NCBI GenBank assembly: GCA_039619475.1
Contig: CM077115.1
Span: forward strand, 589,521,643-589,585,642
Direction: 5' to 3'
From: Icerya purchasi
Lineage: Eukaryota; Arthropoda; Insecta; Hemiptera; Monophlebidae
DNA: 64,000 nucleotides
A model generated the notes under the pieces. It saw nothing but the letters and a program-made list of their open reading frames with translations. It had not been told where the DNA came from and searched no databases. The stretch's first letter is position 1, and each line of letters opens with the position of its first letter. Shown one piece after another: positions 1 to 11,569 of this stretch. A program made the position numbers and the translations under genes.

Positions 1-649
1 AACTTTTTGCTCCTAAGATATTTTTAAATTTTTCATTTTTTCCAATGCCAAACAATCCATATTTTTTTCACAGAATATTAAAAATAATATCTTTAGCATA
101 TAAAGATGCAAATACTCCCAGTAAAAATATAGTTATGAATTTAAATAAGAATTTTAAATATCTTTCGGCTACAGTTTTATCTTTAACATTTCATACTGGC
201 GTATTCTTTATATGTCCAAAATATTCTTTTTGTAGACAAAGATGAGATTTTTTTTTCTACGGAGTTCTTTTAAAGTAAATGTTTCCCAAACAGAATGTGA
301 CTTAAAGTAATTTTTTTTTCTAATTTAAATAATTTGCGAGTCCCGCAAAGCACAAATCCGTCTGTAGATTTTCCAAACATAATTTTATCGTTTGATCGTA
401 AAATAATACATCTTAAGTAAAAATATAAATTACAATATTCTTAAACAGTTAACTTATAAACTGCAATTATACTACATCATTTTTATTTTTTTCTAGCTAA
501 TAATACAAACCAGTCTCCCATTAACAACTTAAATTCCAAGTTAATATAGTATTTCATAGCAATACAGGCAGTATTATAAATCAAATGAAATGAAAGCTAG
601 AAGAAGAAGAAAACCCATTTAATTTTTTTTAAAAGAAGTGTTACATACT

Positions 650-1310
650 TCAACATTTCAAAAACTCGGCGATAAAACGAAATTTAAATAGAATCCAAGC
701 AGTGAACACGTAAAGCACGGAGAAATTTTTCTTTTACCTTTTGTTGAAAATCATTTAATTGTTTAGACATGATAGAATCGCAGTTATAAGTTTGAACGAC
801 CAATTTGTTTTTTAATTCAAATTCTTAAAGTATGTGGTAGTACCTTATCGGCTGTTTTACTTAAAAATTATTCCTTTATTTCGTGGTTAAAGAAGTATCT
901 AACAACACTGGGACGAGTTGCAATATTATTTGAAAGGCAAATGTTTCAAATCTAGCTGGTTTGTTTTTCTACTTTAATTTTTTTTCTACTATGCGGGTAA
1001 TTTCACTGATTATGCCATTTTGAATAGCTGATGACATATCTTTGAAAACTGCGGTAGTCTCTAAATACTCCTTAAATAAAGTATCATAATTTTTTAGAAA
1101 ATTTAAAACTTCAACGCAATATTCTGTGCTTAACGATCTTTCTGATACATCATGATTCGAAAAGCTAATTCTTAATTGGCTAACAATTAGACATTTAAAA
1201 ATTTCACGACTTCCGGTAACATTTTTATTGTGTTCAGAATTATTTATTTCAAATTGTTTATAGAGATTTTCATCAATACTGCAAACATAGTAGAAATAAT
1301 GTTTTTTTTT
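650..1310 (-). pseudogene. hAT transposase fragment (DUF4371-like region), decayed
   Basis: Reverse-strand translation of about 960-1,310 reads like the DUF4371 region of ZMYM1-like hAT transposases. Visible pieces are a stretch with NHDVSERSL, then EVLNFLKNYD, LFKEYLE and SSAIQNGIISEI, the expected order of family motifs. A second piece at about 650-850 in another frame reads QTYNCDSIMSKQLNDFQ, matching the region around the second catalytic acidic residue of hAT enzymes. The two pieces are separated by frame changes and stops, so the gene is dead. No terminal repeats were found for this copy, and it probably continues past the decay rather than past the window edge. The family assignment rests on remembered motif patterns, not on an alignment. 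Confidence 0.6.
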
Positions 1311-1985
1311 TTTTGTGAAGAAATAGATTATTTAACCTTGAAAACTCATCATAATTTCATGTTTACATTAAAAAAACAGAGTGCACGACCAGCGAAACAA
1401 GTTGTTTAATCAACTTGGAACCAACTAACCACGAACGATTGTTATATAGAATATACTTATTTTATATTACAATCGTTTGTTTCATTATTCTGAAATACGT
1501 TTTATTCTTATTTTCACATTCGGTTTTTAGATTTGGTAACTCAAGGCATAATATTCTTTTTTTAATAATAACTTTCCTACCTTCAAAACGTCTTAAAGAC
1601 ACTTTTTCTGACGAAACAGACGTCTTTAAGAAATATTTAAATGGCCGAATGTTACAAAATGAACGCCTATAAAATGTTTTTATAAGATATAATCGTCTAA
1701 CAGACCCCTTAGAATTCTACAAAGCTTTCTTCAAGACGTCTATATGAAGTCCCTTAGCTACCTTCAGAAAACATTTTTAAGGCTTATTCATATTAAATTT
1801 TTTAACTGTCCTTAAAATAAGTCTTTGAAATATTCTTATTACATACAAATTAAACTGTATAAAATATTCATTTATGAGATTATCAGGTCTGTAGAATACA
1901 GTAAATATAGCCAAAATCATTTTGTATATTACACATAATATAATTATCTGAATGTGACATTTTTAAATTTAAATAAATAACTATT
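1311..1985. other. Non-coding AT-rich DNA
   Basis: I see no convincing gene or repeat here. An 85-codon open frame at 1415-1672 has no recognisable domain. Confidence 0.4.
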
Positions 1986-2336
1986 GGAAGTTACTGTGTC
2001 TAAGACACAAGCAGTTAGAGTTGGAACTGTTCCTAAACAGAAACAATATACACATAGCAGGTATTACTGAAACAAAAATCGATCAGAGAGTAAACAAAAA
2101 ATCTTTCGACTGTATCTCCGAAATAACAAAGGTGGAGTAGCTTTATTAGTACGAAAAGACTTATTTTGTTTAAAAATTCTAACACCAAAGACAGAGCAAA
2201 TTCAATCGCTAGGAGTAGCAATTAAAATAGGAAAAGAGCTGCTCTACATTTATGTAGTATATAGACCCCCTACAAGACCAAAAAGCTTAAAAATGAAGTT
2301 AAACAGCTACTGAATACAAATACACAGGTTCTAATT

Positions 2337-2960
2337 ATGGGTGATCTAAACGCGAAACACACTGCCTGGAACAACTTCAATTCCAATATGGCCGGAAAAA
2401 TACTACTAAGTTTAGCAACAATAAATAATCTACAAATAAGTTTCCCTTATGCACCAACATTCTTTCCTAGAAATGCAGCAAATAAACCAAGTGTCCTTGA
2501 TATAGTTATTGCAAAAAATTTTAATAACTACACAACCCCGAAATTAATAAGAAACTTGTCCTCTGATCACAATCCAATCACTTTTACAATAAATGATCAA
2601 GTGCACTTTAATCAACCCATGCCAAAAATTAACTATAATAAAGCAAAATGGAAGGACTACAAAAAGCAGGTACAAACGCAAATAAAAATACCGTTAACAC
2701 TAAATACTGCAATCGAAACAGATAAATATATTAAATATTTCAATTACATAATACTGTCCGCGGCAAAAAATCACATACCGTTAAAATCTCCGAATAAAGG
2801 AACAAGAGAGATACCGAGCAATACGGCAACCTTAATTAAAATTAAAAACTTTATTAGAAAGAAAAGTCAAAAAAGAAATAACATCTCAGTAACATATAAA
2901 ACAATATACAATCATTTATGTAAACTAGTTCGAAATATATTAATCATAGAGAACCAGTGA
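2337..2960 (+). pseudogene. Endonuclease part of the decayed Jockey-like ORF2
   Basis: This is the longest open stretch of the endonuclease domain, about 207 codons. The GDLNAKHTAWN motif near its start holds the metal-coordinating Asp and Asn of the exonuclease/endonuclease/phosphatase fold. SVLDIVIAKN and SSDHNPI near residues 58-80 are the conserved end of that fold, with the catalytic Asp-His pair. The downstream half is the low-complexity linker that normally precedes the reverse transcriptase. The frame closes at 2,958-2,960 and the transcriptase resumes in another frame at 3,000. This is a remnant of an enzyme that nicks target DNA, not a working gene. Confidence 0.75.
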
Positions 2961-2999
2961 AATAAATTTTTAAAAAGACTAACGCCGAAGGATAACTCT

Positions 3000-3966
3000 T
3001 TGCGGAAACTGAATAAATATTTTCGTAGAAATCATGCGGAACTGCCAATACAAACAATGAATATGCGTATGATCTCGAAAATTTTAATAGAACACTTTAG
3101 CAAAATACAAAAACAAAACCAAGGTTTATCTACTCATAATCATTTAATAAACATCAGAAGAACTATAAATAAGTACTTCGTGACAAAAGCAAATAACGTA
3201 ACAAATAATTACATAACTAGCCCCAGGGAAGTAAATACACTTATAAAAAGTCTAAAAAACAAAAATTCTGTAGGACAGGATAAAATTAGCATTAAAATGA
3301 TAAAGAACTTACCAACAAAAGCAAAAATGGCTCTTGTGTGCTTATTCAACTCATGTTTTAGATTATGCTATTTTTCGTTACAATGGAAAGTCTCGCAGAC
3401 AGTACCTATACCTAAACCCGGTAAGGATACTTCCCTGGCCGAAAACATACGTCCCATCAGCTTACTAAGTAACATAAGTAAATTATTTGAAAAGATTGTA
3501 TACTCACAAGATTGAGAAAGCACAGTGATGAAAATAATATAATATGCGATAATCAATTTGATTTCCGACCTAAACTTAGTACAACCATACAATTAACTAA
3601 AATCTGTGATAAAATTACCGACAATTTCAATGTGAACAAACATACAGGAGTATTACTAATAATATCGAAAAAGCTTCTGACACCACATGGATAGAAGGTA
3701 CAATGTTTAAACTAATTCAACTTAAGTATCCTTATTATTTAATATATATAGTGAAATCATATCTTTTAAACAGAAAATTTTATGTTAAACTGAATAATTA
3801 TGAGTCACCCGAAGAGCACATAACTGCTGGTGTACCACAAGGGAGCATTTTAGGACCGTATTTATTTATATTTTTAAACGACATTCCGAAAATCAAAGAG
3901 TTTGAAATATACCTATATGCAGATGATACTACAGTAGTAGCATCATCCATAGAACAGACACAATAG
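3000..3966 (+). pseudogene. Reverse transcriptase part of the decayed Jockey-like ORF2
   Basis: Three open stretches (3,000-3,515, 3,512-3,694 and 3,703-3,966) in different frames together cover fingers and palm of a non-LTR reverse transcriptase. Visible motifs are PIPKPGKD and NIRPISLLSNISKLFEK, then NQFDFRPKLST, GVPQGSILGPYLF, and YADDTTVVAS with the catalytic aspartates. The palm segment that should read ...DISKAFD... is damaged at about 3,650-3,690, where the text reads IISKKLL. At least two frameshifts disable it. The thumb and C-terminal region follow to about 4,640 in small pieces. Confidence 0.78.
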
Positions 3967-4640
3967 CAAATAGACTGCAAAAAGCAGCTGACACGTTAAT
4001 GAAATATTTTAAAAAGTGGAAGATTAAAATAAACAACAATAAAACGGAAGCCATTTTATTTACTAGAAGACGACCATGTATACAAAAAGAAGTAAACATC
4101 CAAGTCAGACAGGATGAATAATGGAAGGATGAAATCTAGTACACCTAAGTTTAACACTCGATGAAAGATTAATACTTTCACGAAACTTATCAAAAATAAA
4201 GAGTTATAAAAGCTCAGAAAGAGATTTGTTGTCTATACCCATACTTTAATAGAAAATCCCATTTAACACCTGAAAACAAACTTATTATCTATAAACAAAT
4301 CATCCTTCCCAAAATATATGCAGTAATAATTTCGTCGTCTACCGGTTAAATTATTTTTTTCAGGTACTTCAAAGAATTCAAAATCATTGTCTACGAATAG
4401 TACTAAATAAACCACGATACACTAACATCAACACTATATGCGTGAATATATAAAAATACCGTACATTCAGGAAATAGTTAAACACGCGGAAATTCTTTGA
4501 AACGTGCAGTGCATCTGACTTAATATTAATAAACAATATAGGCTCTTATGATTATCAGAGCCTAAAGCTCACATACAAAAAATATAAACATAGAAGGATA
4601 AAGCACATACTATTAACTTAAAGAGGAATAACTCTACGAA

Positions 4641-6992
4641 ACTCTTGTATATGGCGATTGCATAATGTCTAAATTATTTGTATTTCGTATTAATGTTAAG
4701 CAAGTTGCGAATTTCGACGCGTACGTAATATTCGTTATCGAGTAAATTAGTATATAGATCTTCCTTTATTTTCTGGAAGGATTTACGCATGTATGCAGAT
4801 GTTTTTTTTTATTGTTTTTCCCGCAAACTTTAATTATGTACGAATAATAATAAGAAAATTTATAACAAACATGCTGCTATCCGGTAAGAAACACCTTCGC
4901 TTTCGGTACGGATAAAACAAAATTTAAATGTTTTATATTATTATGTAGAAGTGTATAAATATACGTTTGTTTTTGTTTTTGTTGTAATGTACACTGATGA
5001 AACCTAAAACAGATATTTAATTATAAATAAGACGACGGATGATAAAAAGGTTTTCACAAAAATACATTCGTGTGCAATTAAAACTATAAAATAAACACTA
5101 TAAAACATTAAAACACTGACATGCAGAGACATTCATATTCGGGAAGGAGTATAAAATTTATGAACGCCGAATTCAATAATCGTTTTTCTTTATTTTACAT
5201 ATTTAGTATTATAACTTATCGTACTTAAATTATTTTCACATTTCAATCAAAACTATAACTGAAATTCATATTTTTAATCTTTTGGCCGAAATGGAAATAT
5301 GGTTTGAAATCGAAAACATTAAAACCTGAACTGATTCAAAATTCTGATCCAAAATGAAATCTGTATTTCAAACTTTTTTTGAAAATAACAACTAAAAAAT
5401 TACCTTCCCACATCAAGGGACATACTCATTCAATCGTATATGCCTCTGCTAATGTGTTTTGGAGCTACAGTTCCGTATTCGAGGTTTACTTTAAATTAAT
5501 AAAATAAAATTTAAAATGCTGAAATCATAAATTTAACAATAAATGTGAAATTATGTCTAAAACAATGTACTTGAACATAATATTAAAGTTTATTCTTCTT
5601 CTCTATTTATTATATCTGTAAAAATAAATACATTTATTTCATCGAAATAACAAACAATAATATTCAATTTGGAAAAATACTTATTAGAAGCGCTTTCAGA
5701 TAAAATCGATCACCGTCAGTTTCGAAGTACACGAGAACAGTACGAATGTTATACAAGCAATTTCAGTATTATAATAAATTTATTTATTTATTCATATATA
5801 TATATATCACCATGTTTCTAGAAAAAAAAATGTTTATCGTGTAATTTTATTCATATTTCACGGAAATGGATTCAGTGAATATAAATAACTTTACAATAAA
5901 GTAAATATTTCATTATTTAATCTTACTTAAAAATCAAATAAATTGATAAATACTCCCGAACTATTCCATATTTCAAGTTGATTAATAAAATGTCCATATA
6001 AAATGATTCTGAACTGCATTTTGTTAATACATTTATTGTGATTTATAGTATAAAGAGAAAGACTTATTGTATTATAACTTATATTTATTTACAAATTATA
6101 TTTTTGAAAGTAAAAATAGCTATACCTTTTTTTATTTTGTAAGCTATACAAGAAATAAACCAGTTAAAATTAAGAAAGAATATAATTAACTGCACATACC
6201 ATATGCTATAATTAATTTTGAAAAATTTCTCTGGACTTTTTAAAAACTTTTAATATTTAACATACATTAAAGTGTGTACTTTATTTGCAGTTTTTGGTCC
6301 AATATATATATATATATATGTATACATTCATTAAGAATTTCTTTAACAAAAACTTTAAACATCAATTATGCTTTTCTATCTGGGAAAACAGATATTATCA
6401 ATGAAAGTATTTACCCGAAATTCAAAAAATTATAGGAAAATTGATGAAATTTATGTTTATTCATGCATTCATTTATATCACATGTTTTATACACAACAAA
6501 AGTATTAGTTAATCATTAACGAATAAAAAAAAATTATAATTAAGTATAAATTATATAATAGAATGAAAAACTAGTTACCTAGAATATTGTTTAGTAAAGT
6601 AGGAATGAAAAAAAAGCCCTTTATCTATTATCTCTTTTGTACAAATTGGTTTATTAAAACTGGTTAAACCAGTTTTTGGTAGGTACTGTCACTGTATGTC
6701 CAAAGTACAAATAAATGGAATTTTTTAGATCGTTCAATTAGAATACAGTAAAAAATATTTAAATAATGAAAACGAAAAAATTAGTGCCGTAATCACAAAA
6801 ACTACAAATTTGAACGTATGTATACGTTTATTTCATGCAAATAGACTAAAACTTAACATAGACATTACTAAACATTCCAAACAATATATGATTTATTACA
6901 AAACTTAAACGTACACGTAAAAGTCGATATCAAATATGACTGACATTTATACTGAACAACAAACGTATATAATTTTAATTGCAATAGTAAGC
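4641..6992. other. Non-coding AT-rich DNA
   Basis: I see no gene here. A short TA microsatellite lies at about 6,301-6,319. Base composition and short open frames are those of intergenic insect DNA. Confidence 0.4.
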
Positions 6993-7245
6993 AACTATTT
7001 CAAGGCCGTAACCACCGGAGTGACGAGAGGGGGAGGACCCCACATTTTAGAATTTCATTAGTTACTGTACATACATAAAAATGTAAAAAAAAAATCAAAA
7101 ATTTAAAATAAATATTGTTGATTTTTTAAGGTATTTTTGCCTTAAAAAAGAAAGAAAAAATATACTCCATATTTTTAAATACTTCATTATTATTTTATGC
7201 AAAATTTTTTGTTACGAGTATAATCAATAACATATGCATTGACGT

Positions 7246-7530
7246 CGCCAGCCGATGAGCCAGGGCGGGCAAGATGATAAAAAGAGGATATGAATTATAG
7301 GAAAAATAAAATGTATAATTTGTAAAGGCTTAATATTTTAATAAACAAGAATAAAATCTTAATTAGAACATAATTTTCGTGGGTTTTTGTCAAATTGTTC
7401 TATTAGTTTATTATAAGTCTTCCAAATTGCCCATGATTACGCGCTTATGAATACTAAAGTTTCAAGGCTCTAGGGGAGGAGGACAACGGTCCACCTCTGC
7501 TCACCCTTGGTAACGCCCATGAACATATGT
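7246..7530. repeat. Dispersed repeat, copy 1
   Basis: This 280-bp stretch is clearly related to 20,418-20,715. Shared blocks include CAGCCGATGAGCC (GCCAGTCGATGAGCC in copy 2), GAGGATATGA, GTAAAGGCTTAATATTTTA and TCTTCCAAATTG. The outer bases (CGCCAGCC and CCCTTGGTAACGCC) suggest a small non-autonomous DNA transposon. The family is unknown to me. Confidence 0.7.
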
Positions 7531-7626
7531 AATTTTTATTAATGTTCATATACGGGGTAATTCATTTATGTGAATCATTAATATATTAATCAATATGATG
7601 GAAATTATTAACAGTATGAATATTTT

Positions 7627-7850
7627 ATTAAGCAATATAAAACCTTTATTTAATAGAAATTATTTTTAAAATTAAAAATTAAAGTGTGCCGACATGTTTC
7701 GGAGTCACTTACTCCATATTCATGGCGTTAATAATTAAAGTTAAAAATACCATGAATATGGGGAGTAAGTGACTCCGAAGCATGTCGGCACATTTTAATT
7801 TTTAATTTTAAAAATAATTTCTGTTAAATAAAGATTTTATATTGTTTAAT
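7627..7850. repeat. Foldback inverted repeat, about 100-bp arms
   Basis: The arms at 7,627-7,725 and 7,750-7,850 are near-perfect reverse complements around a 24-bp loop. Shared core words are GTGCCGACATG and GAGTCACTTACTCC. It is a foldback MITE-like structure that would form a long hairpin when single-stranded or transcribed. Confidence 0.85.
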
Positions 7851-8485
7851 AAAGTGTTAATACAGAAATGGATGAAAATAATTTTAACCTAAATATAAAG
7901 AAGTATGAATATTAGTAAAAAATGCATTGTTATTTATAAAATAAATATGCAAAGAAAATGTTTAACTCCCCCCCCCCCCCATCTTTAAAATTCTGGGCGA
8001 GGCCCTGAACTACTTGCATTTATAAATTACATTATTTGTATTCATCCTTATCAACATATTTTAATTATGGAGTATAATTGTACATAGTAAAACTCTAAAC
8101 CGTCATTTTTTTAAAAACAAAACTCGTTTTAATAATAATAGTATAACACTAATTTTTATCACACATACGTATTGTCAACTGTTTTTTTTCTTCTTGTTTC
8201 CTTCTTAGCTACCTTTTCCCGCTTTTCACTTTCGCTTCCTTGTGTCTATTTGATTATTTTTAAATACTTTTTCTTATTTTCCTCAATACTAAATTATTGA
8301 AATTAAATGTCGCTGCATTTTATCTTTAATTTTGCTTATTGAAGTCCCTTTGTATTTAATTTCTATTTTTTTTTCCGCCCATAATATTTATATTTTGTTA
8401 ATTGTATGCTAGCCCCTAGATTTAAAAGGTCGCTATATTTTTTTAAGAAATAGCCTCGGTTTTTGTATGGCTATCGCAGTCTGCA

Positions 8486-9148
8486 CAGGCCTGGATTTAG
8501 GAGGGTCGGGGGGGGCTACAGCCCCGGGCTACGCCTTATAAAGGAGCCCCCGAGAGACACTCACTTCCGACATGTAATAAAAAATTAATCTATCATTTGT
8601 TATATACGTCAACTTTTTTTTAAATAAATAGAATTAACTTTACAGGAGCAAGTGCATTTTTTAATACATTTATTTGTTAATAATTTTGTATCCACTTTTA
8701 TTTCCTCCTAGAGGCGGAAACTTCGTAATAGTAAAATTTCGAGTTTCGTAAAAATGTACCAGAAATTTGTGTTAAAGTATAACGAATCCGAATCTACGTT
8801 TTTAGGAAATGTCTATATGAATGTGAGAACGTATGTACACGCGCAACACAAGCACACACACTATCCTTTTATGCAAATCTTTGGTTAAAATTTGCTGAAA
8901 AATTCATTGTTTAAAATTAGACATATAAATTTTTTTTTTTGGCATCGAAAATTCTACCTATGGTTTATATGATATTTAGTTTTGTTTATATTAATAATTA
9001 TATGTTAATTCGTGAATTCAAAATAATATAATTAAATTAAATTAAAGAAAATTTAGTTATTCTATAAAACTGATAATTTTGTCACTTCCCAAAGGGGCCC
9101 CTAATATTTTCGTAGCCCCTGGTCTATCATACATTTAATCTGGGCCTG
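8486..9148. mobile_element. Non-autonomous hAT-like MITE with 8-bp target duplication
   Basis: The left terminus reads CAGGCCTGGATTTAGG. The reverse complement of the right terminus reads CAGGCCCAGATTAAATG, so the termini are imperfect inverted repeats. Flanks are AGTCTGCA (8,478-8,485) and AATCTGCA (9,149-9,156), differing at one base, an 8-bp hAT-type target duplication. The 663-bp body has no open frame with transposase motifs. Inner GC-rich blocks on both sides (AGCCCCGGGCTACG on the left, TAGCCCCTGG on the right) extend the symmetry. Confidence 0.75.
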
Positions 9149-9156
9149 AATCTGCA

Positions 9157-10246
9157 TCAGGTAGTTGAGAAACGTTGCATGTGTTGGATTGGCGTAGGCC
9201 ATTGTGCTTTTTTTGTTTGCGGTTGAAAAACGCATTCGGTTGAAAGTGTACAAAATATAAAGCGGTCTATCGTGTTATATCTATTTTAGTATCCGTTAAT
9301 ATTAACTTGTATAAAAAATTATCCTTTATTTGGTTTATATATGTTTTGTTTTGCTTTTTTTTCTTAATAGTTTGAGTGTATTAAATTAAAGGGGAATTCA
9401 GTAGACTTGTTTGTTTTCTTTAATCATCTTTGTGTATTTTTTTAAAATTATAAATAAGTTATTTTAAAATTTCGGCCGACAAAAATACGTACACAAAATT
9501 ATTAAACAAAAGCAAAACTGAATTGTCAGCTTCAGCTGCTAATTATAAACAGTTTTCTAAATAATTGTAACTAAAATTTTAATTACTTTAAATCAATAAA
9601 TGAAACCTAATTACATACGTGAAATACCATCGCTAAATATTAAAAGGAGTGATTGTCTAAGTAATATACCACCGAAATTTATACAACAGTATATATCTAT
9701 TTTCACAATTTTAATAGATAAGATAATAGATTGCACGCTAGTAGAAATATGTAATAAGAAAAAAGCACTGAAAAAATTTGTGGCTCAATGCGACAGAATT
9801 AATAAATTGTAAATGTTACATAATTTGCAAAACTAATCATCCGGAGGTGCTCTGCGCCGTTAAACGATGTTTTAAAGATGTCATCTGCAGATGTCTTAGA
9901 AACATTTTCAAAAAAATGTCAAAGTCGTCTTTCTGTGGTTATTAAACTGAAGACCGAAAAAAAGCGTTCCGTAATATACGCTTAAATATTAAATGCGTTA
10001 TGTATTTAAAATATTTCGATGTAAGTTAAAATTTTATAATCATTTTAGTAACACTGAAAATTAAATAACTGAACTTTTGTTTATTCTTAATAGAGTTAAT
10101 AATGTTAAGGATCACATTACATAAATGCTTAATTAAAATCAAATATTATGTATGAAAGTACAATTTACATCGAAATATAAAAAATCAGAAAATATTAGAA
10201 TTCTTAGCTGGTAAAAATAATCTAATATCTTTAAACGAGCAATTCT

Positions 10247-10281
<35 letters not shown>

Positions 10282-11105
10282 ACATATATTTCGGCTATCC
10301 CGGAAACGGCTCTAACGATTTGGATGAAATTTTCACACTAGGTGTATTTTGGGCCAATAAATCGATTTGGCAAGGTTTAATCCATGGAAAAATTCGATTT
10401 CGCGAGTTTTAAATGAATTTTAATGTTTCCAGTATGATACAAATCAGAGTTGGTGGCGCGATCTTTCGACGACGATCTAATAGTTTGTTCCGCCTTTAGT
10501 CTTATTTTTTGATATTCGAACGTCGTCAATTATCGGCTCTGGTAGTTTCTTTGTGTACAGGCCGGTGACGTCAATACTGGTGGGGCAAAACAATAAAACA
10601 AATGGTCGGCAAAACAGGCGAGCGGGTAATTCCAGATACCTGGAAATGGTGAGGAATGAATAGGCAATAAAAAGGCATCGGTCTTAGTTCTTAGCCGATT
10701 AGCGGGCGATCAACTAATGACGATTGGAAAATCATACGCTACGCATGCAGTAAAAATATATGTATAACAAAAAAAAATATATGAACAAATCGAAAATATC
10801 GTAACGAACAGTTCATTTTTTATTTTTTTTGCATTAATTTTATATTTAAACAAGAAAAGAAAAAGAAAATCGGTTAATAAACAAAAGAGGACTTAGCCAA
10901 TTTATATACAGATATTAAATGTTTTGCGTATTTATATATTTGTTTGTGAAAGTGAATTACTGAGAATACGATGTGCACATTTTAAAAATCCCTATCCTTA
11001 TTACATTTTGCAGTGATTTAGTTGGACATTTTTTCAAATTTGTTGAAAAACAGCTGATCACAGGTAAAATTACAAGAGACTTTTATTTGTTTTTATAACG
11101 AATAA
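9157..11105. other. Non-coding DNA with TA microsatellite
   Basis: A TA microsatellite lies at about 10,247-10,276. The following stretch from about 10,283, with CTATCCCGGAAACGGCTC, looks like a dispersed repeat of unknown type. A 70-codon open frame at 9,600-9,812 has no recognisable domain. Confidence 0.4.
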
Positions 11106-11109
11106 ACCG

Positions 11110-11510
11110 ATAGATAAAGCTGACGACCCTACATACCTAAATCGCCTCCGCTTTAATCACAGTTTACTTCCTGCCTCCCTCTATCGTTTTAATATTGTTC
11201 GGTTTCTCTTGTGTCCCTTCCATCCTCCTATCTTAAATTTGACCTGTGATGTAAACCGCCTTCTATTCGAATGCTCATCTATCTCCTCAGAACGCTCAGT
11301 CCTTTATTCTAATTTGCTTAGCCTTGGCCTCCCGACCCCTTTCTGTGCCCACTACATTTTTGCTCTTCCTTCTCCTTCTGTTGTTCCTGTATTGACTACC
11401 TTCATTTCTTCTGTTTCTAATCGCTTCCTGATATAACTTTAAAATCCCTACGTTTCATTATTTGTTAGTGCTTTGTGTTGGGTAAATGTCCTGTGTTGAC
11501 GCGCTCAAAG
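11110..11510 (+). pseudogene. LINE ORF2 C-terminus, 5'-truncated fragment
   Basis: Translation of about 11,130-11,436 reads LNRLRFNHSLLPAS-like text, then a Cys/His stretch with CDVNRLLFEC, and ends with VLTTFISSVSNRFL. This is the C-terminal tail, after RNase H, of some arthropod non-LTR retrotransposons (I or R1-like groups). The terminus runs into the TA microsatellite at 11,522-11,563, which may be the element's 3' repeat tail. Only about 100 codons survive and no enzymatic domain remains. Clade assignment is uncertain. Confidence 0.5.
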
Positions 11511-11514
11511 AAAA

Positions 11515-11521
<7 letters not shown>

Positions 11522-11563
<42 letters not shown>
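11522..11563. repeat. TA microsatellite
   Basis: About 21 TA units follow an A-run at the end of the LINE fragment. Confidence 0.95.
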
Positions 11564-11566
<3 letters not shown>

Positions 11567-11569
11567 GTT

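Larger units (their letters stand above)
1990..4640 (+). mobile_element. Jockey-like non-LTR retrotransposon, decayed
   Basis: The region encodes, in broken frames, an APE-type endonuclease followed by a reverse transcriptase, the layout of ORF2 in the Jockey superfamily. The endonuclease starts near 2,050 (AGITETKID-like text, then VYRPPTRP in another frame) and continues at 2,337 with GDLNAKHTAWN and later SSDHNPITF. The reverse transcriptase begins near 3,000, with PIPKPGKD, NIRPISLLS, GVPQGSILGP and the catalytic YADD at about 3,916-3,927. Several frameshifts and stops separate the pieces, and the 3' part past 3,970 is readable only in short stretches. No gag-like ORF1 is present, so the copy is 5' truncated. 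I see no clear poly(A) tail or target duplication. Confidence 0.8.
7001..8007. mobile_element. Non-autonomous hAT-like element with 8-bp target duplication
   Basis: The element starts CAAGGCCGTAACC and ends GGCGAGGCCCTG. The reverse complement of the right end starts CAGGGCC, so the termini are short imperfect inverted repeats of hAT type. The flanking 8 bp are AACTATTT (6,993-7,000) and AACTACTT (8,008-8,015), differing at one base, as expected for an old hAT target duplication. There is no transposase. Two further repeats are nested inside: a dispersed repeat at about 7,246-7,530 and a foldback at 7,627-7,850. Confidence 0.6.
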
